Assembly: GCF_040370365.1 (NCBI RefSeq)
Contig: NZ_BAABWQ010000003.1
Coordinates: 868,001-932,000, forward strand
DNA length: 64,000 nt
Source of the DNA: Shimia sp040370365
GTDB lineage: Bacteria > Pseudomonadota > Alphaproteobacteria > Rhodobacterales > Rhodobacteraceae
Direction of reading: 5' to 3'
Position 1 is the first letter of the stretch. Each line of letters begins with the position of its first letter. Both the position numbers and the translations under genes were made by a program. A model generated the notes under the pieces. It had not been told where the DNA came from. It did not search any database and worked only from the letters and a program-made list of their open reading frames with translations. Positions 54,967 through 63,445 of this stretch are shown piece after piece.

Positions 54967-55041
54967 TTATTAGTGACTTATTGAAAGATGACGCAAGGGA
55001 ATTTTGAAATCCGCCAGAATCGAAGCTCAAGGGAACTCCAT

Positions 55042-56655
55042 ATGTCGCAGAAAACAGCCGACTTTCTGATAGTAGGAGCAGGATCAGCTGGATGCGTTCT
55101 AGCTAACAGGTTGAGCGCAGATTCATCTAAAAAGGTGATTCTTCTCGAAGCCGGCGGTCGCGACGTGAACCCTTGGATTCATGTTCCGGTGGGCTATTTT
55201 AAAACACTCCACAACCCGCATACAGATTGGTGTTACAAGTCTGAACCGGATCCGGGTTTGAGTGGTCGATCCCTCGATTGGCCTCGTGGAAAGACGCTTG
55301 GCGGTTCGAGCTCTATCAATGGTTTGCTTTATGTGCGCGGTCAAAAGGAGGACTATGACCGTTGGGCACAACGCGGCAACCGCGGCTGGAGCTACGATGA
55401 TGTCTTACCCTTGTTCAAACGGTCGGAGTCACACGAAAGCGGAGAGAACGAATACCACGGCAAAGACGGAAACCTTTCTGTTTCACTGATCCGCGCCAAG
55501 AGCAACATTTCTGAAGCTTTTATCGATGCGGCAGTCGAAATGGGGGTCCCAAAAACCAACGATTACAATGGGGAAAAACAAGAGGGCGCAGGCTATTTTC
55601 ACCAAACCGCGCGCAACGGATTTCGGTGTTCAAGCGCCAAGGCTTTCCTGAACCCGGCCAAAAAGCGCCCCAATTTGGAGGTGCTGACACACGCACATAC
55701 CGAGTGTTTGCTGTTTGAACCTACGGATCCCAAAAGGGTGATCGGTGTGCGTTACTTGCGCAAGGGTCAAGCGCATGAAGTGATGCTCAATCCCGGCGGC
55801 GAGGTCATACTGTCAGCGGGTGCGATCGGGTCGCCACAAATTCTGGAACTGTCAGGGATCGGCCGCGGGACGATTTTGCAGAACGCAGGTGTTGAAGTGC
55901 GGCACGAATTGCCCGGCGTCGGTGAAAATCTTCAGGATCATTTGCAGATCCGCCTTGTGTACGAAGTCAATGTGGCCACCATGAACGACGCCATCAACAA
56001 GTTCATGCCGCGTATGGGTATCGGGCTGAACTATATGATGTACCGCAAAGGGCCCATGAGTCTGGGTGCCAGTCAGGTCTGCATTTTCGCAAAATCCATG
56101 GAGGGGCTTGAGACACCAGATATACAGTTCCACTTCCAACCCCTGAGCGCGGACAAACCAGGGATCGAAATGCACCCGTTTTCAGGCATCACCTCCTCAG
56201 TCTGCCAATTGCGACCAGAAAGCCGTGGCCACATCCATATTTCGTCACCGAACGCGATAGACTATCCAAAGATCGTGCCCAACTACCTATCGGCAACGGC
56301 TGACCAGCTGTGTGCCGTACGTGCTATCAAATTTGCACGGGCTATGACGCGGACTAAAGCACTGAGACCCTATGTCGTGCGTGAACATGTACCCAACAAC
56401 AATCCTCAGACAGACGAAGAGCTGCTCAAATGCGCGCGCGAAATCAGCCAGACAATCTATCACCCCACAAGCACCTGCCGCATGGGTAAGGACGACATGG
56501 CTGTGGTAGATGATCGACTTCGTGTGCATGGGATCTCAGGTCTGCGCGTGGCAGATGCATCGATCATGCCGGACATTGTTTCAGGCAATACCAACGCCCC
56601 AACCATCATGATTGGTGAGAAAGCCAGCGATATGATTTTAGAGGACCGGCGGTAA
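55042..56655 (+). CDS. GMC-family FAD oxidoreductase, copy 2
   Basis: A 537-residue paralogue of the enzyme at 47813-49480, with the same landmarks. The FAD motif is DFLIVGAGSAGCVLANRLSA, signature 1 is GKTLGGSSSINGLLYVRG and signature 2 is GAIGSPQILELSGIGR. The catalytic His is in IYHPTSTCRMG, and NTNAPTIM closes the enzyme. AAGGGA is upstream of the ATG at 55042; an open frame from 54988 adds 18 residues without family character. Divergent from the TRAP operon, it probably oxidises the alcohol imported by that transporter. Confidence 0.9.
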   Translation: MSQKTADFLIVGAGSAGCVLANRLSADSSKKVILLEAGGRDVNPWIHVPVGYFKTLHNPHTDWCYKSEPDPGLSGRSLDWPRGKTLGGSSSINGLLYVRGQKEDYDRWAQRGNRGWSYDDVLPLFKRSESHESGENEYHGKDGNLSVSLIRAKSNISEAFIDAAVEMGVPKTNDYNGEKQEGAGYFHQTARNGFRCSSAKAFLNPAKKRPNLEVLTHAHTECLLFEPTDPKRVIGVRYLRKGQAHEVMLNPGGEVILSAGAIGSPQILELSGIGRGTILQNAGVEVRHELPGVGENLQDHLQIRLVYEVNVATMNDAINKFMPRMGIGLNYMMYRKGPMSLGASQVCIFAKSMEGLETPDIQFHFQPLSADKPGIEMHPFSGITSSVCQLRPESRGHIHISSPNAIDYPKIVPNYLSATADQLCAVRAIKFARAMTRTKALRPYVVREHVPNNNPQTDEELLKCAREISQTIYHPTSTCRMGKDDMAVVDDRLRVHGISGLRVADASIMPDIVSGNTNAPTIMIGEKASDMILEDRR

Positions 56656-56975
56656 ATCCCAGCCTTTACCTCTTAGCTCGCATACTATCGAAAGCGGATT
56701 GGTACCAATGACACGCAGGTCGCCTTCAATTACATCCAGTTTCGGGATGCCGGTCCCAACGCCGATGACACTCGCATCACGCAGTTCAAGCCGGAGCTAT
56801 GGAAACCAGACCGGACGCGCCTGACGCAGTTGATGGATCGTGTGCGGACGAGATGGCGACAAAGAAATCTTCGCGGAATTTTGGACATAATACTATGATC
56901 CTAAAACGAAAAATGGATGGGATCGCCGCCGCTCCCTTTTGTGGCGTTGATGCAAGCGGCGAAGGATACAAATTG
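56656..56975. other. Convergent intergenic region with possible gene remnant
   Basis: About 320 bases between the GMC copy 2 stop and the Crp/Fnr stop. It has no complete gene with a good start. One open stretch looks protein-like (listed separately). No terminator was clear. Confidence 0.4.
56677..56898 (+). pseudogene. Possible fragment of an unidentified gene
   Basis: An open frame of 73 codons with no ATG/GTG start near its beginning, ending at a TGA. The translation looks like a piece of a real protein: RIGTNDTQVAFNYIQFRDAG, then DDTRITQFKPELWKPDRTRL, then MDRVRTRWRQRN. I do not recognise the family. It may be the tail of a deleted gene; chance is also possible. Confidence 0.3.
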
Positions 56976-57701
56976 CTATTCTTCCAACTGTTCTAAGTCG
57001 CGAATGATGATCTCGGTTCGGGTGATCTCAACCACGCCCGCGGCTTTAAGCTTGTCCAAAGATTGCGTTACCCATTGGCGAGTGGCGCCGACAATCGCAG
57101 CGATTTGCTCGTAAGTCACGGTGCGGTCAACCACAATTGTGTCTCCCTCTGGTCGGCCGGTCGTATTTGCGAGAATGACCAGCAATTGGCTGAGCCGTTC
57201 GGAAACAGAGCGCGTCCCCAGCATTTGTATAAGTGCCGAATAGCTTTTGCCTTTTGCGACGAGTCCTTCGATGACACCAACCGCGACGTCGGGCACTTCG
57301 CGCACCAGTTTTAGCAAGCTTGTGCCGGACAAGAACAAGAGTTCACATGGCTCCAGAGCGTCGGCGGACCAAACATGTCGCCCGCGAGCAAAGACCTCCG
57401 GCCCGCCAACAAAGTGGCCCGAACTCCAATATGCTAAAGTGATTTCGCGACCAGAGGGGCCTGCATAGTAGGTGCGCACGCGGCCACTTTCGATGATCCA
57501 TACACCGGTATGAGGCGCACCCTGGTGGAAAATCCCTTCCCCTTTCTCGAAACGAGATCGAGAGCCGAGGCTACGGACACGTTTGAGATCTTCCTGCGAC
57601 AGATCTGTGAGAAATCCAGCCCCTTCGTTGAGCTCAGCGAAATACTCCGAAAGGAAAATTGCGCCGAACTGGCTAGGTTGGTCGTCTGAAGTGATCGTCA
57701 T
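56976..57701 (-). CDS. Crp/Fnr-family transcriptional regulator
   Basis: A 241-residue regulator with an N-terminal cyclic-nucleotide-type beta barrel (RFEKGEGIFHQGAPHTGVWI) and a C-terminal winged helix (VTYEQIAAIVGATRQWVTQS). It lacks the cysteine cluster of oxygen-sensing Fnr, so it may belong to the Dnr/NnrR or another Crp-like branch. Its start overlaps the cytochrome c stop (ATGA), making it the last gene of the copper/cytochrome/ABC operon and a likely local regulator. Confidence 0.9.
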   Translation of the reverse strand: MTITSDDQPSQFGAIFLSEYFAELNEGAGFLTDLSQEDLKRVRSLGSRSRFEKGEGIFHQGAPHTGVWIIESGRVRTYYAGPSGREITLAYWSSGHFVGGPEVFARGRHVWSADALEPCELLFLSGTSLLKLVREVPDVAVGVIEGLVAKGKSYSALIQMLGTRSVSERLSQLLVILANTTGRPEGDTIVVDRTVTYEQIAAIVGATRQWVTQSLDKLKAAGVVEITRTEIIIRDLEQLEE

Positions 57702-58270
57702 GGGCGCCTTTGGGCTGCGAGGTAGTTGGCAATGGCGTGTATTTCGTCATCGGTGTCTGGCATCAAGCTAGCATGCGGAAGACAGCCGTCATGGGTTTCA
57801 CGGCGCCCGTCGCGGAAGTCTTGCATCTGTTTGATCAGATAGCCAGCGTGTTGTGACGCCAAATGCGGCACCCCTAGATAGGAGACCTCCGCGTCATGGC
57901 AAGCGTCACATCCGCGCGCTACGAAATGAGTTTGCCCAACAGCATTGCCATCTCCAGAGGGGGCAGGAGGATCTTGTTGGGAAAACCACGCGACTACAAT
58001 TGGGATTTCTTCCGGTTTTAGCTCGGAGACGATGCTGGCCATTTGGCCGCCGTCGTTGTGGCGGCTGCCTTCGAGAAATGCCTCTATCTGGTGGCGAATG
58101 TAGATAGGATCTTGCCCGCCTAAATGAGGAAAACGGGCGATAGCTGACGTGCCAAACAGGCCGTGGCACAGAGCGCAGCGTTCGTAGGGGGGAAAGGCTT
58201 CCGCGTCAAAATCCGCATTGGCCGGTGTTGCCAGCAGCGCAAGTGCCAAGCCTAGTGCCTTAAGATCCAT
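57698..58270 (-). CDS. Periplasmic dihaem cytochrome c (c4-like)
   Basis: A 190-residue exported protein with a signal peptide of about 19 residues (LALLATPANA). It has two haem-binding CxxCH motifs, CALCH and CDACH, each followed by a Met-containing segment that could give the sixth ligand. The two-domain layout resembles cytochrome c4, an electron donor to terminal oxidases or reductases. It overlaps PCuAC by 11 bases and the Crp/Fnr gene by four. Confidence 0.9.
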   Translation of the reverse strand: MDLKALGLALALLATPANADFDAEAFPPYERCALCHGLFGTSAIARFPHLGGQDPIYIRHQIEAFLEGSRHNDGGQMASIVSELKPEEIPIVVAWFSQQDPPAPSGDGNAVGQTHFVARGCDACHDAEVSYLGVPHLASQHAGYLIKQMQDFRDGRRETHDGCLPHASLMPDTDDEIHAIANYLAAQRRP

Positions 58271-58709
58271 GGTTATGGAGCATATGGGCGTGCGCGCTGG
58301 CTTTCATTACTTTGGCCACAACAATTTGCGTGCCGCCATCGGCGAAGGTCAGCGTGATGTGCACGTGATCACCTTCGGCCTGCGGGATTTGTGGGTGCAT
58401 CAACATGATGTGCAGCCCTCCGGGCGCAAAGGTAACCGCGCTGTCAGCAGAGATTTGCAGCATATGCACGGCAGACATGGTGGCCACGCCATTTTTCTCT
58501 TCGCTGATGTGGAGATGCGCCATGCCATAGCCTTCGGCGCTTACGCCGACGAGTTCTTTGGATGCGTCGCTTTGGTTTCTCAGCTCCATGTAGGCAGCGT
58601 GGGCCATGCTTGAGGGCGGGGCCAACGGGACGTAGGCATTCTCAACCTTCAGCGGATCGGCAAATGCGGCAACGGGCAAAAAGGCAAGTGCGGTCAGCAA
58701 GCGTTTCAT
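58260..58709 (-). CDS. PCuAC copper chaperone
   Basis: A 149-residue periplasmic Cu(I) chaperone with a signal peptide (LLTALAFLPVAAFA). The copper ligands are arranged as in the family: a His/Met pair in MAHLHISEEKNGVATM and the later FAPGGLHIMLMHP. PCuAC proteins, with SCO, load the CuA centre of cytochrome oxidases or related reductases. The gene overlaps SCO (4 bases) and cytochrome c (11 bases), indicating coupled expression. Confidence 0.93.
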   Translation of the reverse strand: MKRLLTALAFLPVAAFADPLKVENAYVPLAPPSSMAHAAYMELRNQSDASKELVGVSAEGYGMAHLHISEEKNGVATMSAVHMLQISADSAVTFAPGGLHIMLMHPQIPQAEGDHVHITLTFADGGTQIVVAKVMKASAHAHMLHNHGS

Positions 58710-59305
58710 TGCGAGAGTTCCTTTCGATAGGTGATCTGCAGGCGCGCTAGAAATTCTGCGGTCGCCCCCGGATCAAATGGCGGCTGAAGTTTAGCGCGTA
58801 AGGTGCCATCGGGTGCAATCACTGAGACGGCGGAACTGTGTTGCACTTCGTAGTACCCCGTGGTGTCTGGCGGCATCAGCCGATAAAAGCTGTCGGTGGC
58901 GTCCACCAGAGAATTGATCTGATCTCGCGCGCCCGTGAAGCTTTGAAAATCTGGGTGGAAAAACTTTGCATATTCGCTGACGTACTCTGCGTCCCGGTCA
59001 GGGTCGACCGAGATAAAGATCACCTGAGGTAGATTGTCGGGGCGCACGCGCATGCCCGTTTCGGACACGGCGGCCTCCAGATTGCCAAGTGTGAACGGAC
59101 AGACATCGGGACAGGACAAAAAGCCAAACATCAAAATGGTCCACTGATCCATAAGATCGTCTTGAGTGAAGCTTTCCTCCAACTCGTTTGCAAACGCAAA
59201 AACCGGCAGATCAATTGGAGCATCCAGCATGACACCCTGAACTTGCGCCTTGGCGGGCGCTGCGAGTGCCACTGCAAAACAGAAAACCACGAGCAACCCT
59301 CTCAT
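58706..59305 (-). CDS. SCO1/SenC-family copper/redox protein
   Basis: A 199-residue thioredoxin-fold protein. An N-terminal signal or anchor (LLVVFCFAVALAAPAKA) is followed by the copper-binding CPDVC in FGFLSCPDVCPFTLGN. The distal His is in YEVQHSSAVSVIAPDG. SCO proteins deliver copper to, or reduce, the CuA site. Its start overlaps the ABC ATPase stop by four bases and its end overlaps PCuAC. Confidence 0.93.
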   Translation of the reverse strand: MRGLLVVFCFAVALAAPAKAQVQGVMLDAPIDLPVFAFANELEESFTQDDLMDQWTILMFGFLSCPDVCPFTLGNLEAAVSETGMRVRPDNLPQVIFISVDPDRDAEYVSEYAKFFHPDFQSFTGARDQINSLVDATDSFYRLMPPDTTGYYEVQHSSAVSVIAPDGTLRAKLQPPFDPGATAEFLARLQITYRKELSQ

Positions 59306-60147
59306 GCGTTCTGCTCCTGAAAGGCCTTGCGGCTTTCAAGTTTAATGGTGTCCAAGCAGAATTGCCGTGCTTCAACGTATTCCGGTGAACTTGCCATGTC
59401 GGTGCTACGTGGGCGCGGAAGCGTGATTTTCACGTCCTCGATGATGCGGCCCGGGGCGGCGCTCATGATCAACACGCGATCGGCAAGAAAAACAGCTTCG
59501 TCCACGTCGTGCGTCACAAAGACCACCGTGGTTCCGAACTTTCGCCAGATGTCGAGCAGACTTTCCTGCATCATCAACCGGGTTTGCGCATCAAGTGCAC
59601 CAAAGGGTTCATCCATGAGCAGCACCGACGGGTAGTTAGCGAGAGCACGTGCAATACCGACGCGCTGCTGCATGCCACCAGAAAGCTCCGCAGGATAGCG
59701 GTTCCCAAACTTCTTAAGGCCAACCAACTCCAAAAAGGTGTTGGCGGTAGATCCTGCGGCCGTCCGGCTTTGCCCCGCCATTTTGGGGCCGAAGGCCACG
59801 TTTTCGTATACCGTTTTCCAGGGTAGAAGAGAGTACTGTTGGAAGACCATCCCACGATCCGGACTTGGGGCTTTGACTTCAATACCGTCTACCGTCACAA
59901 CTCCAGTTGTCGGCTTCACATAGCCAGCTATGGCGTTCAAGAGGGTAGATTTACCACAGCCAGAGGGACCGAGGATGCACACGAATTCGCCAGCCTCCAT
60001 GGTGATCGAAGTGGTATCCACTGCGCGGTGCGACTTCGCCCCTGAGCCAAAGGTGATAGACACGTCATCGACGACGATCTCAGCTTTCTTTTCGCCCCCG
60101 CTTCCGACGATCTCGTTCGGCCTTTTGAACTTCAAAACATCAAGCAT
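59302..60147 (-). CDS. ABC transporter ATP-binding protein (Nrt/Ssu/Tau type)
   Basis: A 281-residue ABC ATPase. Walker A is GPSGCGKSTLL, the Q loop FQQYSLLPW, the signature LSGGMQQRVGIARA, Walker B VLLMDEPFGALD, and the switch His is in FVTHDVDEAVFL. It belongs to the nitrate/sulfonate/taurine importer group. The ATG at 60147 lies eight bases inside the unknown membrane gene; the frame further upstream has no family sequence. Coupling to SCO is unusual for this importer class. Confidence 0.93.
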   Translation of the reverse strand: MLDVLKFKRPNEIVGSGGEKKAEIVVDDVSITFGSGAKSHRAVDTTSITMEAGEFVCILGPSGCGKSTLLNAIAGYVKPTTGVVTVDGIEVKAPSPDRGMVFQQYSLLPWKTVYENVAFGPKMAGQSRTAAGSTANTFLELVGLKKFGNRYPAELSGGMQQRVGIARALANYPSVLLMDEPFGALDAQTRLMMQESLLDIWRKFGTTVVFVTHDVDEAVFLADRVLIMSAAPGRIIEDVKITLPRPRSTDMASSPEYVEARQFCLDTIKLESRKAFQEQNA

Positions 60148-60805
60148 GGAGAGGTTTTCCTTTTGGTGAGGCAAAAGCACGACTTTTGCGCCAAGCAAGA
60201 ACAATAATCATTGTGAACAGCAGACCAAAACCGAGGCCTGAGAGCAGCGGCCCCATGGTTTCCAGCGCGAGAGAGGTCGAAACGCCGAGGCCGAGCATGG
60301 CCAACCCGACCACCCAAGAAGGTGTGGCGCAGCAGACGACCCAGCTCATGGTGGCGTTCGTGATGGCCACAAGCAGTGTGCCCAAGCCTGTTGTGGCATG
60401 CAGCGTGGCTGAGGTGCCTTGCGTGTGGGTATCCTGACGCATCAACACCAAACACCAAGAGGTCATGGCGCCCAGAAGACCGAGAACCAGCAGGCGTGAG
60501 GGTACAATGTTTAAGCTCCATTCAGAAATCCCGGTGCCATAGTCGTAGTTCATTTTCCCAATTTCGATCAGCCACTCTTCCCAGATGATACCGAGTGCAT
60601 CGCGTAGGGAGGGCGTTGATTGGAGTATCCATTGCGCGTTTCCGATCCAGTCATAGAACGTCACGTAGTTCGGAAACGCCTGAAAGCGCACAATCAGGGC
60701 AAGCATCATGAACACCTGAAACAGCAGCGCAAAACCCACGCCGTGCAACAGCAGGGCCTTGTAGTGGCCTTTGAGGCTATGATTTAGAGTGCGCAGGATG
60801 ATCAT
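60140..60805 (-). CDS. Unrecognised polytopic membrane protein within ABC operon
   Basis: A 221-residue protein with about five hydrophobic segments (LLLHGVGFALLFQVFMMLAL, LVLGLLGAMTSWCLVLM, GLGTLLVAITNATMSWVV and others). It has no binding-protein-dependent permease signature (EAA loop), so it is not a second standard permease. A cysteine pair sits in WVVCCATPSW. Its ATG overlaps the permease stop (ATGA). Being inserted between permease and ATPase genes, it may be an accessory subunit of the importer. Confidence 0.8.
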   Translation of the reverse strand: MIILRTLNHSLKGHYKALLLHGVGFALLFQVFMMLALIVRFQAFPNYVTFYDWIGNAQWILQSTPSLRDALGIIWEEWLIEIGKMNYDYGTGISEWSLNIVPSRLLVLGLLGAMTSWCLVLMRQDTHTQGTSATLHATTGLGTLLVAITNATMSWVVCCATPSWVVGLAMLGLGVSTSLALETMGPLLSGLGFGLLFTMIIVLAWRKSRAFASPKGKPLHA

Positions 60806-61689
60806 GTGCGAGCGCGCTCCTGCCACTTCAGCATAGGGCGCGTGATCAGCTTTATCGCCGCTGTTGAGCCGGTGCCTAAGAAACCGATGACCAACATGCC
60901 CACAACGATGTCCTGATAGTTGATCAGGCTATATGCATCCCACGTGAAGTAGCCGATGCCGTATTGGCCTGAGATGATTTCACCAGCTAGCAACGAGAAC
61001 CAGCTGACGCCCATGCCAATCGCAAGCCCGGCGGCGATAGAAGGAAGCGCAGCTGGGATCACCACGTGGCGGAACACATCGATGCGACGTGCGCCCAATG
61101 ATTGCACCGCCCGGACCAGCACTTCGGGGGTCTGCTCCACGCCATGAAGGGTATTCAACACAATTGGAAACAACGCCCCTAAGAAAGTTATGTAGATGAT
61201 GGAGCTTTCCTCCGTCGGCCACATCAGAATTGCGAGCGGGATCCAAGCCACCGCTGGTATTGGACGGACAACTTCGATGTATGGCATGATGAAAGCACGC
61301 GCGATGCGCGACCGCCCCATAAAGAGCCCAATACAGATCCCGAGCACCGTGGCAATAGAATAGCTGATGAGGATACGGCGCATAGAAACGCCGATGTGTG
61401 TCCAGAATATTTCGGTCTGGATATGGCCAACAAAGGCAGTGAAAACACGCAGAGGCGACGGGACGTTTTCAAAATTGATGTAGAAGTCGAGATTGACCTC
61501 GGTCACAACGTACCAAAGCAGGACACCGGTGGTCATCGAAAGGGCAATGACGCCCAAACTTTTGAGTTTATCCACGGAGATGTAGTCCCAAAATGTGGTC
61601 TCCAGTGCCGTTTGCGCCGATGACTGGGCCGCTGCGGGCTCCGCCAACACATTTGGCGTTTCGGTTTCGGATGGGAGCGCTTGCGCCAT
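60802..61689 (-). CDS. ABC transporter permease (Nrt/Ssu/Tau type)
   Basis: A 295-residue permease with about six membrane helices. The cytoplasmic coupling loop is near VQSLGARRIDVFRHVVIPAA (an EAA-like loop), following FLGALFPIVLNTLHGVEQ. It belongs to the group that imports nitrate, taurine or sulfonates. The gene starts 74 bases after the binding-protein stop, and a hairpin occupies that gap. Confidence 0.92.
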   Translation of the reverse strand: MAQALPSETETPNVLAEPAAAQSSAQTALETTFWDYISVDKLKSLGVIALSMTTGVLLWYVVTEVNLDFYINFENVPSPLRVFTAFVGHIQTEIFWTHIGVSMRRILISYSIATVLGICIGLFMGRSRIARAFIMPYIEVVRPIPAVAWIPLAILMWPTEESSIIYITFLGALFPIVLNTLHGVEQTPEVLVRAVQSLGARRIDVFRHVVIPAALPSIAAGLAIGMGVSWFSLLAGEIISGQYGIGYFTWDAYSLINYQDIVVGMLVIGFLGTGSTAAIKLITRPMLKWQERART

Positions 61690-61717
61690 GCTGGCCTCTC
61701 TGTCCTGTCGTCAGGTC

Positions 61718-61743
61718 AGGGGCGCCACAATACCAGCGCCCCT
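61718..61743 (-). terminator. Hairpin between binding-protein and permease genes
   Basis: Perfect 8-bp stem AGGGGCGC / GCGCCCCT with a 10-base loop and no T-run. It is most likely an attenuator or mRNA-stability element favouring the binding-protein message. Confidence 0.6.
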
Positions 61744-61763
61744 CAATTTTAGATGTGAAACGA

Positions 61764-63140
61764 TCAGCTCTCTGAGATGAAATCCGCAACTGCTTCGTCG
61801 AAGGATAGAAGAGCACCTTCGTTTGAGGCGGCGTAGGCTTCCGCCTCGCCTTTGCGAAGGAATGTCGCGTATTCGTCACCTGCTTTCACCCAAAACGCCG
61901 TTTTACCGAAGAGCTTCAGGCCAGTCTCCACATCATAAACGTACGTCGCATTGACCAGCGCCGCAGTAGCTCGGATCTCGGCCATGGCATTCAGGAACTC
62001 TGGTAATGTCTCGTAGGAACTAACACCGTCCCGAGAATGCCAGATCTCCACAGGAAGCCCCTTGTTGGCCTCAATCGGATCTACCATCGCGCTCTTGTCG
62101 GCTTCATAGTCCACACCCAGATCAGCATAGGCGGCTTTGATGTAGTCCTCGGTGATCCATGCTTCAAAATCCAGCGGCGGGATGGCTTTCTCTTTCACCA
62201 AGACACCGTGGTTGAATTTCAGCGCATCGACCCATTCGGTTTTGATGGAAGGCTCCAACGTCAGATGCCCACCTTCAGAGAAATAGAGATAAAGCACCTC
62301 TTTCTCGACACCGGTCCAGCCCTCCATCTCAGACACGGCGCGCATTGGGTCCTCGCGGATCCATTCGCCCGCTTCCCAAACGGCTTTGATGAAAGCCTGC
62401 ACCACTTCAGGATACTCAGTGGCAAAATCTTCACGCACCACAACACCGTGCAGATAAGGCACTCCAGTTTCCGAGCCATCATAGATTTTGCGACCAGTGC
62501 CGCGGAATTCCATAATCTCCGACCATGGGCAGAAATCAGAATGCGCGTCGATCTTGCCCGCTGCAATGTTGGCTGCACCAACTGCCGGACTTTGGTTTTT
62601 CAAAACGTAGTCATCCGCCGGTATGCCATTGTCTTGCATGGCCTTCAGCAACATGCCCCAAGCGGCCGAACCAACCGGGGTCGACACGTCTTTGCCTGCA
62701 AGATCTTCGATTGAGTAGACGTCGCTGTCCACCGGCACAACAATCGCGTTGCCAGATCCTTTCAGGTTGTACCCAGTTCCAGCCACATACAAAGTACGCA
62801 GGCTATCGGTTTCCTGGAACTTCGCACCATTCACAATCAGCGGGTAGTCTCCCATCACGCCAAAATTCAGCTTATTGGCCATCATCTGGTTCGTGATCGG
62901 ACCGCCAGAACTGTAGTCAGCCCATGCGACGTCGTATTCGGCATCCGCATATTTGCCGTCAGTAGGCAAATACTTTTCCAACAGCCCGAGTTCCTTCACC
63001 ACGATGCCTGCGGTGTAGGTGTCGGTGCACATGGATTGGTGGCCTACAGCGATTTTGATTTTCTCTGCTGAGGCGATCCCTGCCAGTGGCATTAGCACTG
63101 CAGCCAGCAGCACGGATTTATATGAGGTTGGCTTTGTCAT
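61764..63140 (-). CDS. ABC substrate-binding protein, NrtA/SsuA type, with C-terminal extension
   Basis: A 458-residue binding protein with a signal peptide (LLAAVLMPLAGIASA). The first 330 residues follow the nitrate/sulfonate-binding fold (NKLNFGVMGDYPLIVNGAKF, AANIAAGKIDAHSDFCPWSE). A further 90-residue tail (FWVKAGDEYATFLRKGEAEA, then GALLSFDEAVADF) reminds me weakly of NosL-type domains. Near the mature N terminus is HQSMC, which could be a metal site. GGGAG precedes the ATG at 63140; an upstream extension is not typical. It is the first gene of the eight-gene operon. Confidence 0.88.
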   Translation of the reverse strand: MTKPTSYKSVLLAAVLMPLAGIASAEKIKIAVGHQSMCTDTYTAGIVVKELGLLEKYLPTDGKYADAEYDVAWADYSSGGPITNQMMANKLNFGVMGDYPLIVNGAKFQETDSLRTLYVAGTGYNLKGSGNAIVVPVDSDVYSIEDLAGKDVSTPVGSAAWGMLLKAMQDNGIPADDYVLKNQSPAVGAANIAAGKIDAHSDFCPWSEIMEFRGTGRKIYDGSETGVPYLHGVVVREDFATEYPEVVQAFIKAVWEAGEWIREDPMRAVSEMEGWTGVEKEVLYLYFSEGGHLTLEPSIKTEWVDALKFNHGVLVKEKAIPPLDFEAWITEDYIKAAYADLGVDYEADKSAMVDPIEANKGLPVEIWHSRDGVSSYETLPEFLNAMAEIRATAALVNATYVYDVETGLKLFGKTAFWVKAGDEYATFLRKGEAEAYAASNEGALLSFDEAVADFISES

Positions 63141-63445
63141 TGCACTCTCCCTGTGAGATTGAGCTTTCGCTGCACATAGGATGCGCGCCAGAAGGGCAGA
63201 CTCAAAATTAGTGAGGGGCATAAAACGCGAAAAATGGAGGTTATACTTACTTTGCCAAATTTTCAGGCGGAGAATTGCTGCGACTGCATCATTTTCTCCC
63301 GACAGATTCGCAAAGCCCCACGAATCGCCAAAAAATTATACTGAATAAAATCAAATACTTAAGTCAATTTATGAGGTGCGAAAAGCACCTTTCTGGAGGG
63401 TTCCAGAAGGGTGCTGAATTTTTCAATAATGTCGCCGGATTGGAA
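63141..63445. other. Promoter region of the ABC/copper operon
   Basis: About 305 bases without a gene. The AT-rich middle contains a TATAAT on the minus strand at 63335-63340, a candidate -10 box. A TTGACT further upstream on the same strand is spaced 21 bases away, longer than standard. No clear Fnr-type TTGAT-N4-ATCAA site was found. A terminator hairpin is near the HEAT gene (separate entry). Confidence 0.4.
63384..63415 (-). terminator. Terminator of the HEAT-repeat gene
   Basis: Thirteen-bp stem AGCACCCTTCTGG / CCAGAAAGGTGCT (one G-U pair) with a 6-base loop. It is followed on the minus strand by TTTT and flanked on the plus strand by ATTTTT, so it is possibly bidirectional. Confidence 0.75.

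Noticed and set aside
56799..56996. 65-codon ATG frame between GMC copy 2 and the Crp/Fnr gene
   Set aside because: It runs into the end of the regulator gene, has no ribosome site, and competes with a more protein-like frame.
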